Counted from the first letter of the stretch, positions 7,449 to 16,599 are shown. The stretch is 64,000 bases of DNA from Actinophytocola sp050699915 (GCF_050699915.1 NZ_JBOHGA010000001.1:1-64000), one strand, 5' to 3'. Notes: generated by a model not told the origin, from the sequence alone. Translations and numbers: made by a program.

Positions 7449-9194
7449 GTGGGGCGGCACTACCCGACCGAATCAAAGGGGCGGCACTACCCGACCGAGC
7501 GGCGGCGCGGGCGATCTTCGGTGGTGCTGTTCAGCATGCTGCTGGTGGTCGTGCTGGTCGCCTGGTTCATCTTCGACATCCTTCGAGACCAGCTCAACAC
7601 CGCCGGGTGCGATTCGAGGACCGTCGTCACTGTGACCGCGGCACCGGACATCGCCCCGGTTGTGACCCAGGTCGGTCGGCGGGTGTCCGAAGAGGGTGGC
7701 GAGGGCTGCTACCAGGTTCGGGTGTCCAGTCGTGAGTCGGCCGAGGTGGCGGAGTCAGTCGCGGTCTCCGATGGCACTGAGCGGCCGGATGTGTGGGTTC
7801 CGGAGTCCACGCTGTCGTTGCGGCGCGGGCAGGAGGCGGGCGGGTGGAACACTGCGGTGACCGGGACGTCGATCGCGAGCTCGCCGGCGGTTCTCGCGGT
7901 CGCCGAATCCGAGGCGTCTGAGCTGGGTTGGCCGGACAAGTCGCTGGCCTGGGAGCAGGTGATCGGGCCGGGCTCCGCCTCGGACAAGGGGGCGCTCACC
8001 GTCGGTTTCCCGGACCCGGTCCGGGATCCGGTCGGTGCCGCGACGCTGTTCGGGCTCCAGGAGCTGGTCAAGACGGCTCCGAAGTCGGCCAGCACTGTGG
8101 CCCTGCGCGCGCTGTCGGCGAACACAGTGGCCAAGCGGTCGGAGCTGGTCGCCCGGCTACCGGGCGCGGCGCGCTCGGACAAGCCCCTGGCGGCGTTCCC
8201 CACATCCGAGCACGACGTGCTGCGGCACAACGAGCGCCCAAAAGGCTCACCGCTGGTCGCGGTCTATCCCGACCCGCAGGTCGAGTCAGTAGTGCCCGCG
8301 CTGGACTACCCCTACGTGGTGCTACCCGAGACCCCCAACGATGAGCGTGAGGCCGCGGAGAAGTTCCTCGACCGGCTCCTCGACCGCGACACCACGAAGG
8401 CCCTCGGCGACGCCGGGTTCCGCTCCCCGGACGGCAAGGCGCTGCGCGACGAGCCCCGGGACCGCCGCACCATCGCCGACTCGATCACCTCGGCGCCGAT
8501 CCCGAAGGCGCAGGACGTGGAAGGGGTGCTCAACACTTGGGCGGCGATCAACCTGACCGGTCGGCTCCAGGTGCTACTGGACGTGTCGGGATCGATGAAC
8601 GAGCAGGTCCCGGGCACCGGGAAGACCCGGATGCAGGCCACCATCGAGGCGGCGGTCGCCGGCATCGGATTGTTCGGCCCCAACACCAAAATGGGCCTGT
8701 GGCTCTACTCCACACACCTCGACGGCGACCGGGACTATCGAGAACTGCTGCCGGTGCTACCACTGGGCGAGCACCTCGCCACTGGTGTGGTGGAGAAGTT
8801 GCGTGCGGTGCGGGCCGAAGCGGCCAACACCGCGCTCTACGACGCGATACTGGCCGCCTACCGCGACAGCACCCAGGACTGGGAAGCCGGGCGGATGAAC
8901 ACCGTGGTCGTGATGACCGACGGGCAGGACGACAACGACAGCGACATCACCCGCGCCCAACTGCTCGATGAGCTCCGCAAACTGCAGAACCCTCGCCGCC
9001 CGTTGAAGCTCATCGGCATCGGTATCGGCCCCGACGTCAACGCCGCCGAACTGACCGCCCTCACCAAGGTCACCGGCGGGCAGGCCTTCGTCGCGCCGGA
9101 CCCCAGCAAGATCGGTGATGTGTTCTACTCAGCGCTCTCGCTCATGCTCTGCCAACCCCCCACCTGCCAACCCGACACAACCGGCGGCGGCTGA
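7449..9194 (+). CDS. Membrane-anchored protein with solute-binding-like and VWA domains
   Basis: 581 residues. The N-terminus carries a duplicated GRHYPTE stretch, then one transmembrane helix (about residues 23 to 43), so most of the protein lies outside the cell. Residues about 55 to 340 look like an extracellular solute-binding protein fold (RPDVWVPEST, GTSIASSPAVLAV). Residues about 375 to 570 form a von Willebrand A domain with MIDAS elements: DVSGSMN, and later VVVMTDGQDDND. The C-terminus has CQPPTCQP. Family knowledge: such substrate-binding/VWA proteins occur widely in actinobacteria and probably bind metal-dependent partners at the surface; the ligand is unknown. The GTG start at 7449 is the first in frame. 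Confidence 0.8.
   Translation: MGRHYPTESKGRHYPTERRRGRSSVVLFSMLLVVVLVAWFIFDILRDQLNTAGCDSRTVVTVTAAPDIAPVVTQVGRRVSEEGGEGCYQVRVSSRESAEVAESVAVSDGTERPDVWVPESTLSLRRGQEAGGWNTAVTGTSIASSPAVLAVAESEASELGWPDKSLAWEQVIGPGSASDKGALTVGFPDPVRDPVGAATLFGLQELVKTAPKSASTVALRALSANTVAKRSELVARLPGAARSDKPLAAFPTSEHDVLRHNERPKGSPLVAVYPDPQVESVVPALDYPYVVLPETPNDEREAAEKFLDRLLDRDTTKALGDAGFRSPDGKALRDEPRDRRTIADSITSAPIPKAQDVEGVLNTWAAINLTGRLQVLLDVSGSMNEQVPGTGKTRMQATIEAAVAGIGLFGPNTKMGLWLYSTHLDGDRDYRELLPVLPLGEHLATGVVEKLRAVRAEAANTALYDAILAAYRDSTQDWEAGRMNTVVVMTDGQDDNDSDITRAQLLDELRKLQNPRRPLKLIGIGIGPDVNAAELTALTKVTGGQAFVAPDPSKIGDVFYSALSLMLCQPPTCQPDTTGGG
7451..7498 (+). repeat. Tandem 21-bp direct repeat inside the VWA gene
   Basis: GGGGCGGCACTACCCGACCG with one further A occurs at 7451-7471 and again, identically, at 7478-7498. 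The period is 27 bases (9 codons). It duplicates the residues GRHYPTE at the cytoplasmic N-terminus and keeps the frame. Confidence 0.9.
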
Positions 9195-9284
9195 CCCGGC
9201 GACGGACCGGGGGCCAGACCAGCAGGGAGACTCCGCAGCGCCCCACATTCGGGCTCGCAGCGGGAGGGACGACCGTGCTCGGCC

Positions 9285-9476
9285 GTGTCGAGCAGGTTGA
9301 GCCGTTCATTGGCCCAGCAACTCCCCATCCAACTCGAGCTCGGCATCCCAACCGACCTCGTCCCGATCGCCGCCCGCGCGGGGAACGACCTCGCACGGCA
9401 GGACTACCTCAACGCAGCCGTCGAGGCACAGGAGATCCCGGACTTCGCCGACGTCCTCCCCGCCGCCACCGACTAG
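9285..9476 (+). CDS. Unrecognised small ORF, probably a remnant
   Basis: A 63-residue frame reading QLPIQLELGIPTDLVPIAAR and onward to EAQEIPDFADVL. The composition looks coding (third-position GC, amphipathic helix), but I do not recognise the family. A further frame just downstream reads DQALALLAGFRPTGER before a stop, as if a longer protein had been frameshifted. It lies in the gene-poor stretch 9195-10254. Confidence 0.3.
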   Translation: MSSRLSRSLAQQLPIQLELGIPTDLVPIAARAGNDLARQDYLNAAVEAQEIPDFADVLPAATD

Positions 9477-9659
9477 CACACGCGGCACGATCGGGCCGTC
9501 CACGTCGATCAAGCGCTGGCGTTGCTGGCCGGGTTCCGGCCGACAGGCGAGCGCTGACTGCCCGACATCTCGTGTGGACAGTCGCGTTCGAGGACGCGCC
9601 CTTGCGTTGCCTCGGCGTGCACCCTCGGCTGCACGGCATCGGCAGGCCGGCGGCAGAGG

Positions 9660-9836
9660 CTACCCGGACCCCGCGCGGCGGTGTCGCCGAACGACGAGCG
9701 TCGCTATGAGGGCGATCGCGGCGGTGGTTCCGAGGCCGGAGAGCGTGTCGCTGGCTGCTGGTCGTGTGTGGGCTGTGCCCGGCGTGGTCGCGGCGGTGGG
9801 AGGGTTGACCAGGTGTGTCCGGGTGGGGGGCGGCAC
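9660..9836 (-). pseudogene. C-terminal membrane-anchor fragment
   Basis: A 58-codon minus-strand frame (GTG 9836 to TAG 9660), directly preceded by an in-frame TAG. It has a Pro/Thr-rich stretch, then TLSGLGTTAAIALIATLVV followed by RRHRR. This has the layout of a C-terminal anchor (linker, one hydrophobic helix, basic tail) of a surface protein whose body is missing. The remaining bases of 9195-10254 show nothing else I can support. Confidence 0.35.
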
Positions 9837-10062
9837 CTACGAACAGCCCCCGGCGCTCAACGCTGCGACGCCGAACAGTCGACACACGAATCGCATGTCG
9901 GCTGGACGGCGTGACAGCGGTTCGCGGTTGCATCGTCGGATTTCTCCGCTGGCAAACCACCATCTGGCAACAACTCATCACCGCCGGAATCACCTGATAC
10001 CCCAGATACGCCCCCAGCACACGACCAAGACCCGCACACAAGAAAAGCGGTCTACAGGCAAT

Positions 10063-10093
10063 GGTGAGATCACGCGAAGCGTGCGATCTCACC
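10063..10093. terminator. Hairpin downstream of the ArsR/SRPBCC operon
   Basis: GGTGAGATC with ACGC pairs with GCGT/GCGATCTCACC around a GAA loop, a near-perfect stem of about 13 bp. It lies 160 bases past the stop of the SRPBCC gene and has no T tract. It may act as a terminator for that operon. Confidence 0.45.
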
Positions 10094-10254
10094 AACAGTG
10101 GTGTCCGAGGAGCGATGCAAGGCCATGGGCGTCGTAGGCAGCGTCAGCCCGAGCGCAGGCCGGACGGCCGGCACTGCGGCGACCATTGTGGACTCGCCCA
10201 GTGATCGTCGTGGCGGTGCCGCGCTCTCGGCCTCCTGTCCGTCGCTACGGGGAT

Positions 10255-10914
10255 TCACGGAACGTCGCCTCGGTCCGTCGAGTCCGGTACGTAGTACTTC
10301 GTCGTGGCCTCTACCGCGGCCGTGACCTGCTCCGGGTCGCCACCGGCGGCGAGATGAGCCTCGCCCCACGCCGCGGCGCTGCGCCGGATGAACTCGCGCC
10401 CCTCGGGCGATTTGTCGTCCTCGGCCATGTTCTCGATCTCGGCGCCGGCCAGGAGCCGGGCCAGGGCGAGTAGGCCCAGGTCCCAGCCGACGCCCCCGGC
10501 GCCGGGGCCGTACGTCGGGAAGTAGTGCGGGTCGACGACCGCGTGGATCAGCTCGAACTCGGTGTCGCCGGTCGGGCCGGGGGTCAGGCGCACCTCGACC
10601 TCGCTCGTGCCTTCCCAGGCGTCGGCGTCCGGGCCGTAGAGCCAGGACACCTTCAGCAGCCGCGGCGGCTCGCACCGGAGGATCTCGCCGTGCCCCATGC
10701 CCTCCAGCTCGTACTTCCCGCCCAGCCGGAGATCCCCGGTGACCGGCTTCAACCAGCGGGGCAGCCGCTCGGCGCTGGTGATGGCGTCCCAGACGTCCTC
10801 GATCTCCGCGTCGTACTGGCGCCGGAGCTCCACCGTGTACGCCTCCCCGGCGGGCACGCTGCCCTTGCCCATCACCCGGTGCACGGCGGCCAGCTCGTCC
10901 AGTACGTCCTTCAT
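10255..10914 (-). CDS. SRPBCC / AHSA1-like protein
   Basis: 219 residues. The START-like fold of the AHSA1/SRPBCC family is shown by ELRRQYDAEIEDVWDAITSA, then RLPRWLKPVTGDLRLGG, and later EVRLTPGPTGDTEFELIH. Such proteins bind small hydrophobic ligands in a helix-grip cavity; the ligand here is unknown. The ATG at 10914 overlaps the stop of the ArsR gene by four bases (ATGA), so the pair is translationally coupled. ArsR-SRPBCC pairs are frequent in actinobacteria. The C-terminal extension (about 60 residues after the core) is helical. Confidence 0.85.
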   Translation of the reverse strand: MKDVLDELAAVHRVMGKGSVPAGEAYTVELRRQYDAEIEDVWDAITSAERLPRWLKPVTGDLRLGGKYELEGMGHGEILRCEPPRLLKVSWLYGPDADAWEGTSEVEVRLTPGPTGDTEFELIHAVVDPHYFPTYGPGAGGVGWDLGLLALARLLAGAEIENMAEDDKSPEGREFIRRSAAAWGEAHLAAGGDPEQVTAAVEATTKYYVPDSTDRGDVP

Positions 10915-11267
10915 GTCATGTCCTCTCGATTGGTGGATCGGTCCTGGCGTGCACGCCTGCCACGGGCCAGCTCGGTGTCCAAGATGTCGAGGCGTTGTTC
11001 CCAAAACCGGCGAAACCGGTCCAGCCACGCGTCGATCTCGCGCAGCGGCGCGGGCTCGACCGTGTAGAACCGGCGGGTGCCCTCGGCCCGGACCGACGCG
11101 AACCCGCTGTCGCGCAGCACGCGCAGATGCTGGGAGACAGCGGGCTGCGAGATGCCGAACTCGGCCCGAATGACGTCTGTGACCGCTCCGGAGGTCTGCT
11201 CACCGTCGGCCAGCAGTTCCAGAACACGCCAGCGCACGGGATCGCCGAGAACGTCGAACGCGTGCAC
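10911..11267 (-). CDS. ArsR-family transcriptional regulator
   Basis: 118 residues with a winged helix-turn-helix: DVLGDPVRWRVLELLADGEQ, then FGISQPAVSQHLRVLRDSGF as the recognition region, and a wing at RRFYTVEP. No metal-binding Cys pair is present in the recognition helix, so it is of the SRPBCC-associated type rather than a metal sensor. It starts at GTG 11267 with no clear Shine-Dalgarno site. Just upstream is the AT-rich perfect palindrome ACTTATATAAGT, which overlaps the likely -10 element, so autorepression is expected. Confidence 0.88.
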   Translation of the reverse strand: MHAFDVLGDPVRWRVLELLADGEQTSGAVTDVIRAEFGISQPAVSQHLRVLRDSGFASVRAEGTRRFYTVEPAPLREIDAWLDRFRRFWEQRLDILDTELARGRRARQDRSTNREDMT

Positions 11268-11289
11268 CGGCGAGACTGTACCGGCGTCT

Positions 11290-11301
11290 ACTTATATAAG
11301 T
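11290..11301. promoter_or_regulatory. Probable ArsR operator overlapping the promoter
   Basis: ACTTATATAAGT is a perfect 12-base palindrome about 22 bases upstream of the ArsR start, in otherwise GC-rich DNA. On the minus strand it supplies TATAAG as a -10 candidate, giving a short leader transcript. The position and symmetry fit an autoregulatory ArsR site. Confidence 0.65.
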
Positions 11302-11329
11302 CAACGCTTTTGTTCGATGGTACGTCGAG

Positions 11330-12057
11330 TTGTGCAACGGAGTGCCCGAGCCGCGATCGCCGGGGCGCGCCGGACCGGCCGCGCGGGCCTACGCGCTGCT
11401 GGGCGCCGGCATCGCCGCGAACGAGAACGGCGACCACCAGGCGGCCGTCGAGCTGGGCGACCGGGCGGCGGCACGCTTCGCGGAGCTGCCCGGGCACGCC
11501 GGCCGGTGCGCGCGCTGACCCTCGTCGGCAACGCGCACAAGCTCGCCGGCTACTACCCCCAGGCGCACACCGCGTACACCACCGCCCGGGACCGGTACGC
11601 GCAGAGCCTGCGGATCAAACGGGAGCTCGGCGACGAGACCGGCGCGGCGGTCACCCTGATCAGCCTCGCCGACCTCGACCTCGCCGGGGACCGCCTCCCG
11701 GAGGCGCGGGAGGCCGGCGAGCAGGCCGCCGCGATCTTCCGGGCGCACGGCGAGCGCCGGAGCCTCGCCCACTCGCTCGCCGTCCTGGCCGGCGTCGCGA
11801 TCGCTGCACACCGGCCCGACGACGCGGCGGCGCTGGCCGGCGAGGCACTCGAGATCGCACGCGCGATGGAGTACCCGCCCGGCGATCGGGCTGGCCCTCG
11901 CCCTGCTCGGCAACCTGTCCGCGGCGGCCGGGCCGGCGCCGCCCGCCGGTACCGCGACGCCCTGGGCCACCTCTACGACGCCGAGGTGACCGCCGCCGTG
12001 CTGCACGCCCTGTCCGCCCTCGAGACGGCCGACCACGCCGGGCCGGCCGGCGACTGA
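11330..12057 (+). pseudogene. TPR-repeat regulator, frameshifted C-terminal remnant
   Basis: Tetratricopeptide-like helices are readable but spread over at least three frames: ALLGAGIAANENGDHQAAVE near 11390, then LTLVGNAHKLAGYYPQAH to IARAME (11520-11870), then GLALALLGNLSAAAG in another frame (11890-11930), and finally LGHLYDAEVTAAVLHALSAL back in the second frame, ending at the TGA 12055-12057. This resembles the C-terminal TPR array of LuxR/AfsR-type ATPase regulators. No start or N-terminal domain exists, so it is inactive. Confidence 0.65.
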
Positions 12058-12131
12058 CAAGCAGGACGCTCCCCGCCGCGGCCCCCACCGCCGGGCGAAC
12101 ACGAACCGGACTTCTCACCGGTGTTTCCGCC

Positions 12132-12151
12132 GGTGTCACGAGGGTGACACC
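12132..12151. terminator. Small hairpin
   Basis: GGTGTCAC and GTGACACC form an 8-bp perfect stem with a four-base loop, about 80 bases after the TPR remnant. It has no T tract. The stretch 12152-12670 beyond it holds no gene I can support; a short frame ending KLVELGKAAAGHM at about 12199 could be another gene end. Confidence 0.4.
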
Positions 12152-12670
12152 AAGGCAAAGCTGGTCGAGCTGGGCAAGGCCGCCGCCGGCCACATGTAGG
12201 TTGTGGCCCCGTCCGAGATCGTGAAAATCTTGGCCCGGGAGGCCTCCGACGTCGTGCTGGTGCCGGGTGGTCGGCCTCGCGACCGCGACGAACCTGGTTG
12301 GCTTCCTCGCCGCCGGGTGAGGAATCTTCCGACCGAATTCCGACGAGCGGGTTGGTTTCATATGAACCTGCTGAGGGCACGAAATTGGCGCAGGTTATCC
12401 CGTGGTTGCGAGCCGAGCAGCGGATCACGCAAATTGAGGCGAAGTCCGCCGCGGCAACAACCACCACCAGGCCGTTGCCGGACACCCTTCTCAAAGGGCC
12501 GTTCGTGCCGCATCCGCTGCCCGACACGGCGAGGGAGACCCGGCTACGTCGAACGCGTCTCGCGCTCGATCGCAAATGCGCTGCCGGGCTGTCGCTCGTC
12601 GCGATCCGCCCGACCCCTGCGCGGTTTCGTCGCGATCTCGTCGTTGGCAGTCTTGTCGGTCATGATGTGG

Positions 12671-14092
12671 TCAGGAAAGGAGGAATCGCACGGCTTCGTG
12701 AGCGCCTTCGGTCGACCGGCTCTGGAGCGAATGCCCGCCGCCGCGTACCACGACGAGTTTCCCGTTGCTCATTCTGGCCTCCTGCTCCCGGGCCCACTCG
12801 ACCGGAGTGGACAGATCTCGATCGCCGCTGAGCAGCAGGGCAGGCATGGTCAGTCGGTCGAACCGGGCGGGTGGTGTAGGTCGGGATGGTGGCCAGTGCC
12901 GGCAGTTGGCGACGATGCCCTGTTGCCCGGCCACCTGTTTGGGAAACGGCCAGGCGGCACGGGTTGGCACGCGCGCGATCGCCCGCTGTATGGCCTGGTC
13001 CCGTCCGGCGAGCGGGGCCGACGAGTCGCCCCACGGCATGCCTGGTATGTCGGCGCACAGCGTGGCCAGATGCAGGCCGGCGCTGAACAGTTCGGGTGGT
13101 GTGGTGTCCGGCCCACTGAACCAGTCGAGCAACTCGTTGATCGGGTCGAGGTCGCCGGCAGCGGCAGCGCGCATACGGTCGAGCAGCGCGAACTGTGGGT
13201 CGGTCAGGGCGGGGTCGATGATGCTGAAAATGATCAGTGTGTCGAGCATGTCGATGGTGCGCCCGGTGCGACGTAGCGCCTCGGCGAGGTCGCGGGCCGG
13301 GTCGGACGGGCAGCCTTGTTCGCGGCACGCGGTGCGCAGCACCCGGCCGGACGCGCCCAGTGCGGCGACGTAGAGGGGGTCGCCGTTGTCTTGCAGCACA
13401 ACGGAATCGAGGACAAGCCTGCGAACCCGGTGCGGATGGGTAAGCCCATAGTGTGCGGCGGTGAAGGTGCCGTAGGAGACGCCGTCCAGTGTCCAGGAGC
13501 GCACACCCAGCGCCACCCGCAGATCTTCCAGGTCGGCAACGGTCTCCGCGGTGGTATAGAAGTTCCGCCGATCGCCGAGGCCATTCGCGCACTCGCGCAC
13601 TGCCTCGGGGGAGGCAACCCGCACGTCCGAGCTGCCCACCTGCTGCTGCAGTTGTGGACAACGTAGCGCGCTCTCCCCGGTACCCCGCTGGTCGATCATG
13701 ACCAGCCGGTAGTCGGTCAGCGCGCCGGCCAGCGCCTGCCGGAGTCGCTCGAAGAACGGCACTCCGGGCTGGCCGGGTCCACCAGCGAGCAGCAGCAGCA
13801 CGCCGCGCGGCGCGTCTGCGTTGTCGGCCATGGCCACCTTCAGCCGCAGCTGGTCGGGCACCGAGCCGCCGCGGTCGAGCGGCACCTCGAGATAGCCGCA
13901 GGTTGTGCGCTCGAGATCGGCGCAGGGCCGCAGGTCGACCAGCGCTGGAGGCCGATCCCGGGCGGGCGCGGCGTCGGCGTCGGTGTCGGTGCCGAACGGA
14001 GCGCACAGCGTGGCGGTCAACACCGCGACCAGGACGCTCATCAGTGACACCCGGGATGCGGTTCGTGCAGGTCTGCCAACCGGTCTGCGCAC
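12671..14092 (-). CDS. Secreted alpha/beta-hydrolase, proline iminopeptidase / tripeptidyl-aminopeptidase type
   Basis: About 473 residues. It has an N-terminal signal (Arg-rich, then SLMSVLVAVLTATLCAPF), CGYLEVPLDRGG and GGPGQPG (oxyanion region), and VMIDQRGTGES, all typical of the secreted aminopeptidase group of Streptomyces. The catalytic triad is visible: Ser in GVSYGTF, Asp in LLSGDRDLSTPV, His in RGGGHSLQ. A C-terminal TAP-like segment is present. It would trim N-terminal residues from peptides outside the cell. The GTG at 14092 is preferred because GAGGG lies 7 bases upstream; GTG 14110 is also possible. It is monocistronic. Confidence 0.8.
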   Translation of the reverse strand: MRRPVGRPARTASRVSLMSVLVAVLTATLCAPFGTDTDADAAPARDRPPALVDLRPCADLERTTCGYLEVPLDRGGSVPDQLRLKVAMADNADAPRGVLLLLAGGPGQPGVPFFERLRQALAGALTDYRLVMIDQRGTGESALRCPQLQQQVGSSDVRVASPEAVRECANGLGDRRNFYTTAETVADLEDLRVALGVRSWTLDGVSYGTFTAAHYGLTHPHRVRRLVLDSVVLQDNGDPLYVAALGASGRVLRTACREQGCPSDPARDLAEALRRTGRTIDMLDTLIIFSIIDPALTDPQFALLDRMRAAAAGDLDPINELLDWFSGPDTTPPELFSAGLHLATLCADIPGMPWGDSSAPLAGRDQAIQRAIARVPTRAAWPFPKQVAGQQGIVANCRHWPPSRPTPPARFDRLTMPALLLSGDRDLSTPVEWAREQEARMSNGKLVVVRGGGHSLQSRSTEGAHEAVRFLLS

Positions 14093-14144
14093 CGCACCAC
14101 CCTCACACACCCGTGTGGCGAAGGCCTTGAAGGTTCTTGTTCAG

Positions 14145-15002
14145 TTAGCCCTCCGCCGACTGGCCCTTCGCCGACGGCGCGGACAGCATCGTGCGGGCAC
14201 GGCTGGGCGCCATGCCCAGTGACTTCTTGGCCACCCGGCTCAGGTGCGCCTGGTCAGCAAAGCCGTAGGTGGCGGCGAGGGTACGCAGCGATGTCGCACC
14301 GTCGGTGAGATCACGGAGCACGGCCCGCACCCGCAGCTCGTTGCGGTAGCTGGTCATGCTACGGCCCGTGGTCCGCCGAAACACCCGGCTCAGATGCGCG
14401 GCTGAGCAGCCGACGTGGCCAGCCACCGCACCAAGGGAGAGTGAGTAGTTCCCGGTTGCCAGGACCTCCCGGGCCGCAGACACGAGCCGTCGGTGGGCGA
14501 GCTCGGTCCCCGGCCGGATACCGTGCACCACGGGTTGTTCTCGTTGGCTGGGCAACAGGTCCAGCAGCGCCCACGCCCGCTCGGCCACTTCGAACGCATC
14601 GACACCCCGCCGGCACGCCGCCACCAGCGCCCAGTGCCACAGTTCGAACCGTCCGGTCCGCGGCACCGCGCCGGCTACCCGGTTGGCCAGCTCACCGGCA
14701 CCGACATCCTCCGGCACGCTGATCAAGGTCGCCACAGCGCACGGACCGAGCGGATGGGCGACATAGAGCTCCTGGCCCGGCCATTCGAAGCTCGCCACCG
14801 TCGGATCGAGAAAGTGCTCCCGGCCATCGACACGGACTTCGAACCCGCCAGTGCGCGGCAGGTTCAGCGCGTAACCAGGCCGGTGACCGGGACCGACCCA
14901 GCACGCGCGGTGCTCGTCACATTGCTGCTCGCACACCGCGAACCCGTCCGCCTCGACCACCAGCCGACAGCCCCGCCGCCCACCAAAGTTCGGTTCACCC
15001 AT
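14145..15002 (-). CDS. AraC-family transcriptional regulator
   Basis: 285 residues. The C-terminal double helix-turn-helix is clear: YSLSLGAVAGHVGCSAAHLS, then RVFRRTTGRSMTSYRNELRV, then GFADQAHLSRVAKKSLGMAP. The N-terminal half (residues 1 to about 160) is a Cys-rich sensing region (CEQQCDEHRACW) without a recognised domain; it could bind a metal or respond to redox (inference). Starts at ATG 15002. The stop is 52 bases from the start region of the divergently placed peptidase gene. Target genes are unknown. Confidence 0.85.
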   Translation of the reverse strand: MGEPNFGGRRGCRLVVEADGFAVCEQQCDEHRACWVGPGHRPGYALNLPRTGGFEVRVDGREHFLDPTVASFEWPGQELYVAHPLGPCAVATLISVPEDVGAGELANRVAGAVPRTGRFELWHWALVAACRRGVDAFEVAERAWALLDLLPSQREQPVVHGIRPGTELAHRRLVSAAREVLATGNYSLSLGAVAGHVGCSAAHLSRVFRRTTGRSMTSYRNELRVRAVLRDLTDGATSLRTLAATYGFADQAHLSRVAKKSLGMAPSRARTMLSAPSAKGQSAEG

Positions 15003-15239
15003 GCCGCCCTACCGTGCCGTGGGTGCCTGATCGCAGGATGCGCCCAACCCATGATGCCCGATTGCTCGCGACAGCAAACCAGCGCACCGTGCCGCGCTGG
15101 CACCAGCCGGGAACGCTCTGGCGAAGACACGCGCACCAAACAGGAGCATCCTGCCCCACACCGGCCACGCCCGAACACCGCCACGCGCCGAGTGGCTTTG
15201 GCCTGTGGAACCTGATGGACCGCGAGGTCATCGACTGGC

Positions 15240-15545
15240 ATGGCCAGGCCTGCCACCACCGAGTTCCTGACCGACCTGCTCGAGCTGCGCCTGATGGTCG
15301 AGCCGGGTGCGGCGTCGCTGGCTGCCGAGCCCGCCAGCGCCGTCCAGCACGCGACTCTGGAGGCCGTCTACGCGGACATGGCCGAGCACGCGCCGCGGCT
15401 GCCTGAGGACGAGCTCGCGTTCGTGCGGGCCGACCTGAGCCGTCGCTTGTGGATGCGCCATCCGGACGAGGTCTTCCGCGCTGTTGTCCCGGTATCGCCC
15501 GCCTGGTCCACATGCGAGCACATCGCGGAATGGTCGGATGCCCAT
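15240..15545 (+). pseudogene. GntR/FadR-type regulator, ligand-domain remnant
   Basis: FLTDLLELRLMVEPGAASLA followed by EAVYADMAEH is the first helices of the FCD ligand-binding domain of FadR-type GntR regulators. The winged-helix DNA-binding domain is absent, and the metal-ligand Asp/His pattern that should follow is broken. After about 15545 the frame reads into unrelated sequence. It is one of several gene fragments between 15.0 and 16.0 kb. Confidence 0.6.
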
Positions 15546-15759
15546 ACTCGCGGTAGCGCGACACGGTCGTCATGGGCCTGGCGAAGGAGTCGTGCATCAC
15601 CTGCCGGGCTCGGCCGTGTTCGACGGTCGCCCGATCACGTCATGGCTGGGCGGGTGCGTCGTCTCGACTGCGCGGTCCGAAAGCTGGAGGCGGTCGAATG
15701 ACAGGTCAGCTGGACAGTGAACATCGAGACTCGCTGACGATCTGGGACACCAGCCCGGC

Positions 15760-15927
15760 CGAAGAAGCACACGGCGGCGGCTCGCGGGGGTCGAGGAGCG
15801 GCAGGTGTTGCGGTTCGCGTTCTACGGCCGGACGTCGACCAAGGACTACCAGGACCCGGCCTCGTCCCAATGTTGGCAACGTGATGTCGCGGAGAACATC
15901 ATCGCCGGCCGGGGTGTGCGTTGTTGA
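15760..15927 (+). pseudogene. Serine site-specific recombinase, N-terminal remnant
   Basis: The frame reads QVLRFAFYGRTSTKDYQDPA and then SSQCWQRDVAENIIAGRG, ending in TGA at 15925-15927. This is the N-terminus of large serine recombinases, where the Ser in YGRxS is the catalytic nucleophile. Only the first 45 or so residues remain and the rest is gone. It signals a former integrative element at this spot. Confidence 0.7.
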
Positions 15928-16088
15928 TTCGGCCATCGGTCGAAAGTCCGGACGGGTGATCCTCTGACCGGGAACCTCCATCCGGCTACCTCCAGATCAC
16001 CTCCAGAGTGTTGGCGTGTCTGGTCTGTCGCTGGCCACGATCGGGAGGCATGACTGACCGACAGTCAGCTCACAGAGGGAGTGATTTC

Positions 16089-16538
16089 GTGTTGCGTCAA
16101 CGCAAATCGGTAGTCACGGTACTGGGCTTGCTCGTGGTCGCCGTGGTAGCCCTCACCGGCTCGGCGACCGCGTCGCCGGCCGCGTCGCCTGAGAGAGCAC
16201 CGACCGCGTCTTCTGCCAAGTCGGTGCCGTCGGAGCGAGGCGATCTCGGGGTTCAGGCCTGTCGGGACGTGACGAGCCCCGGGGGTGCGCACGTGACGTT
16301 CTGCTGGCTCTACGGTGAGGGGACCGACCTGTACGGGAACCGCTTGCCGATGTGGAACATCTGGGGAACGGTTCACGGCGCGAGCTTTGCGCAGGTGCTG
16401 TGGGTGTCGAGGCACGGCCAGGCCGTCTGGCAGGCAACGGCAAGGCCGTCCTTCGACGAGTACTTCACCTGGGCGGCCGCGCGGCCAAAGATTCAAGCGT
16501 GCAACGCAAACGGCTGCAGCGGATGGGTTTCCGTCTGA
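16089..16538 (+). CDS. Small secreted protein of unknown function
   Basis: 149 residues. A signal peptide is evident (RQRKSVVTVLGLLVVAVVAL, then GSATASPA), followed by a low-complexity Ser/Ala/Pro stretch and a compact domain with four Cys (two near CRDVTSPGG...FCW and two at QACNANGCSGW), likely paired as disulfides. The GTG at 16089 has GAGGGAG 7 to 9 bases upstream. I do not recognise the domain; the layout resembles the many small extracellular proteins of actinomycetes. A strong terminator follows 15 bases after the stop. Confidence 0.7.
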   Translation: MLRQRKSVVTVLGLLVVAVVALTGSATASPAASPERAPTASSAKSVPSERGDLGVQACRDVTSPGGAHVTFCWLYGEGTDLYGNRLPMWNIWGTVHGASFAQVLWVSRHGQAVWQATARPSFDEYFTWAAARPKIQACNANGCSGWVSV

Positions 16539-16552
16539 CATGAGTGCACGAC

Positions 16553-16587
16553 CCGGATGCCCCGAGGACCTCCCTCGGGGCATCCGG
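16553..16587. terminator. Bidirectional terminator between convergent genes
   Basis: CCGGATGCCCCGAGG and CCTCGGGGCATCCGG form a perfect 15-bp stem with a five-base loop. It sits in the 61-bp gap between the small secreted protein gene and the convergent TPR regulator gene. Confidence 0.85.
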
Positions 16588-16599
16588 CACGCCAACATC

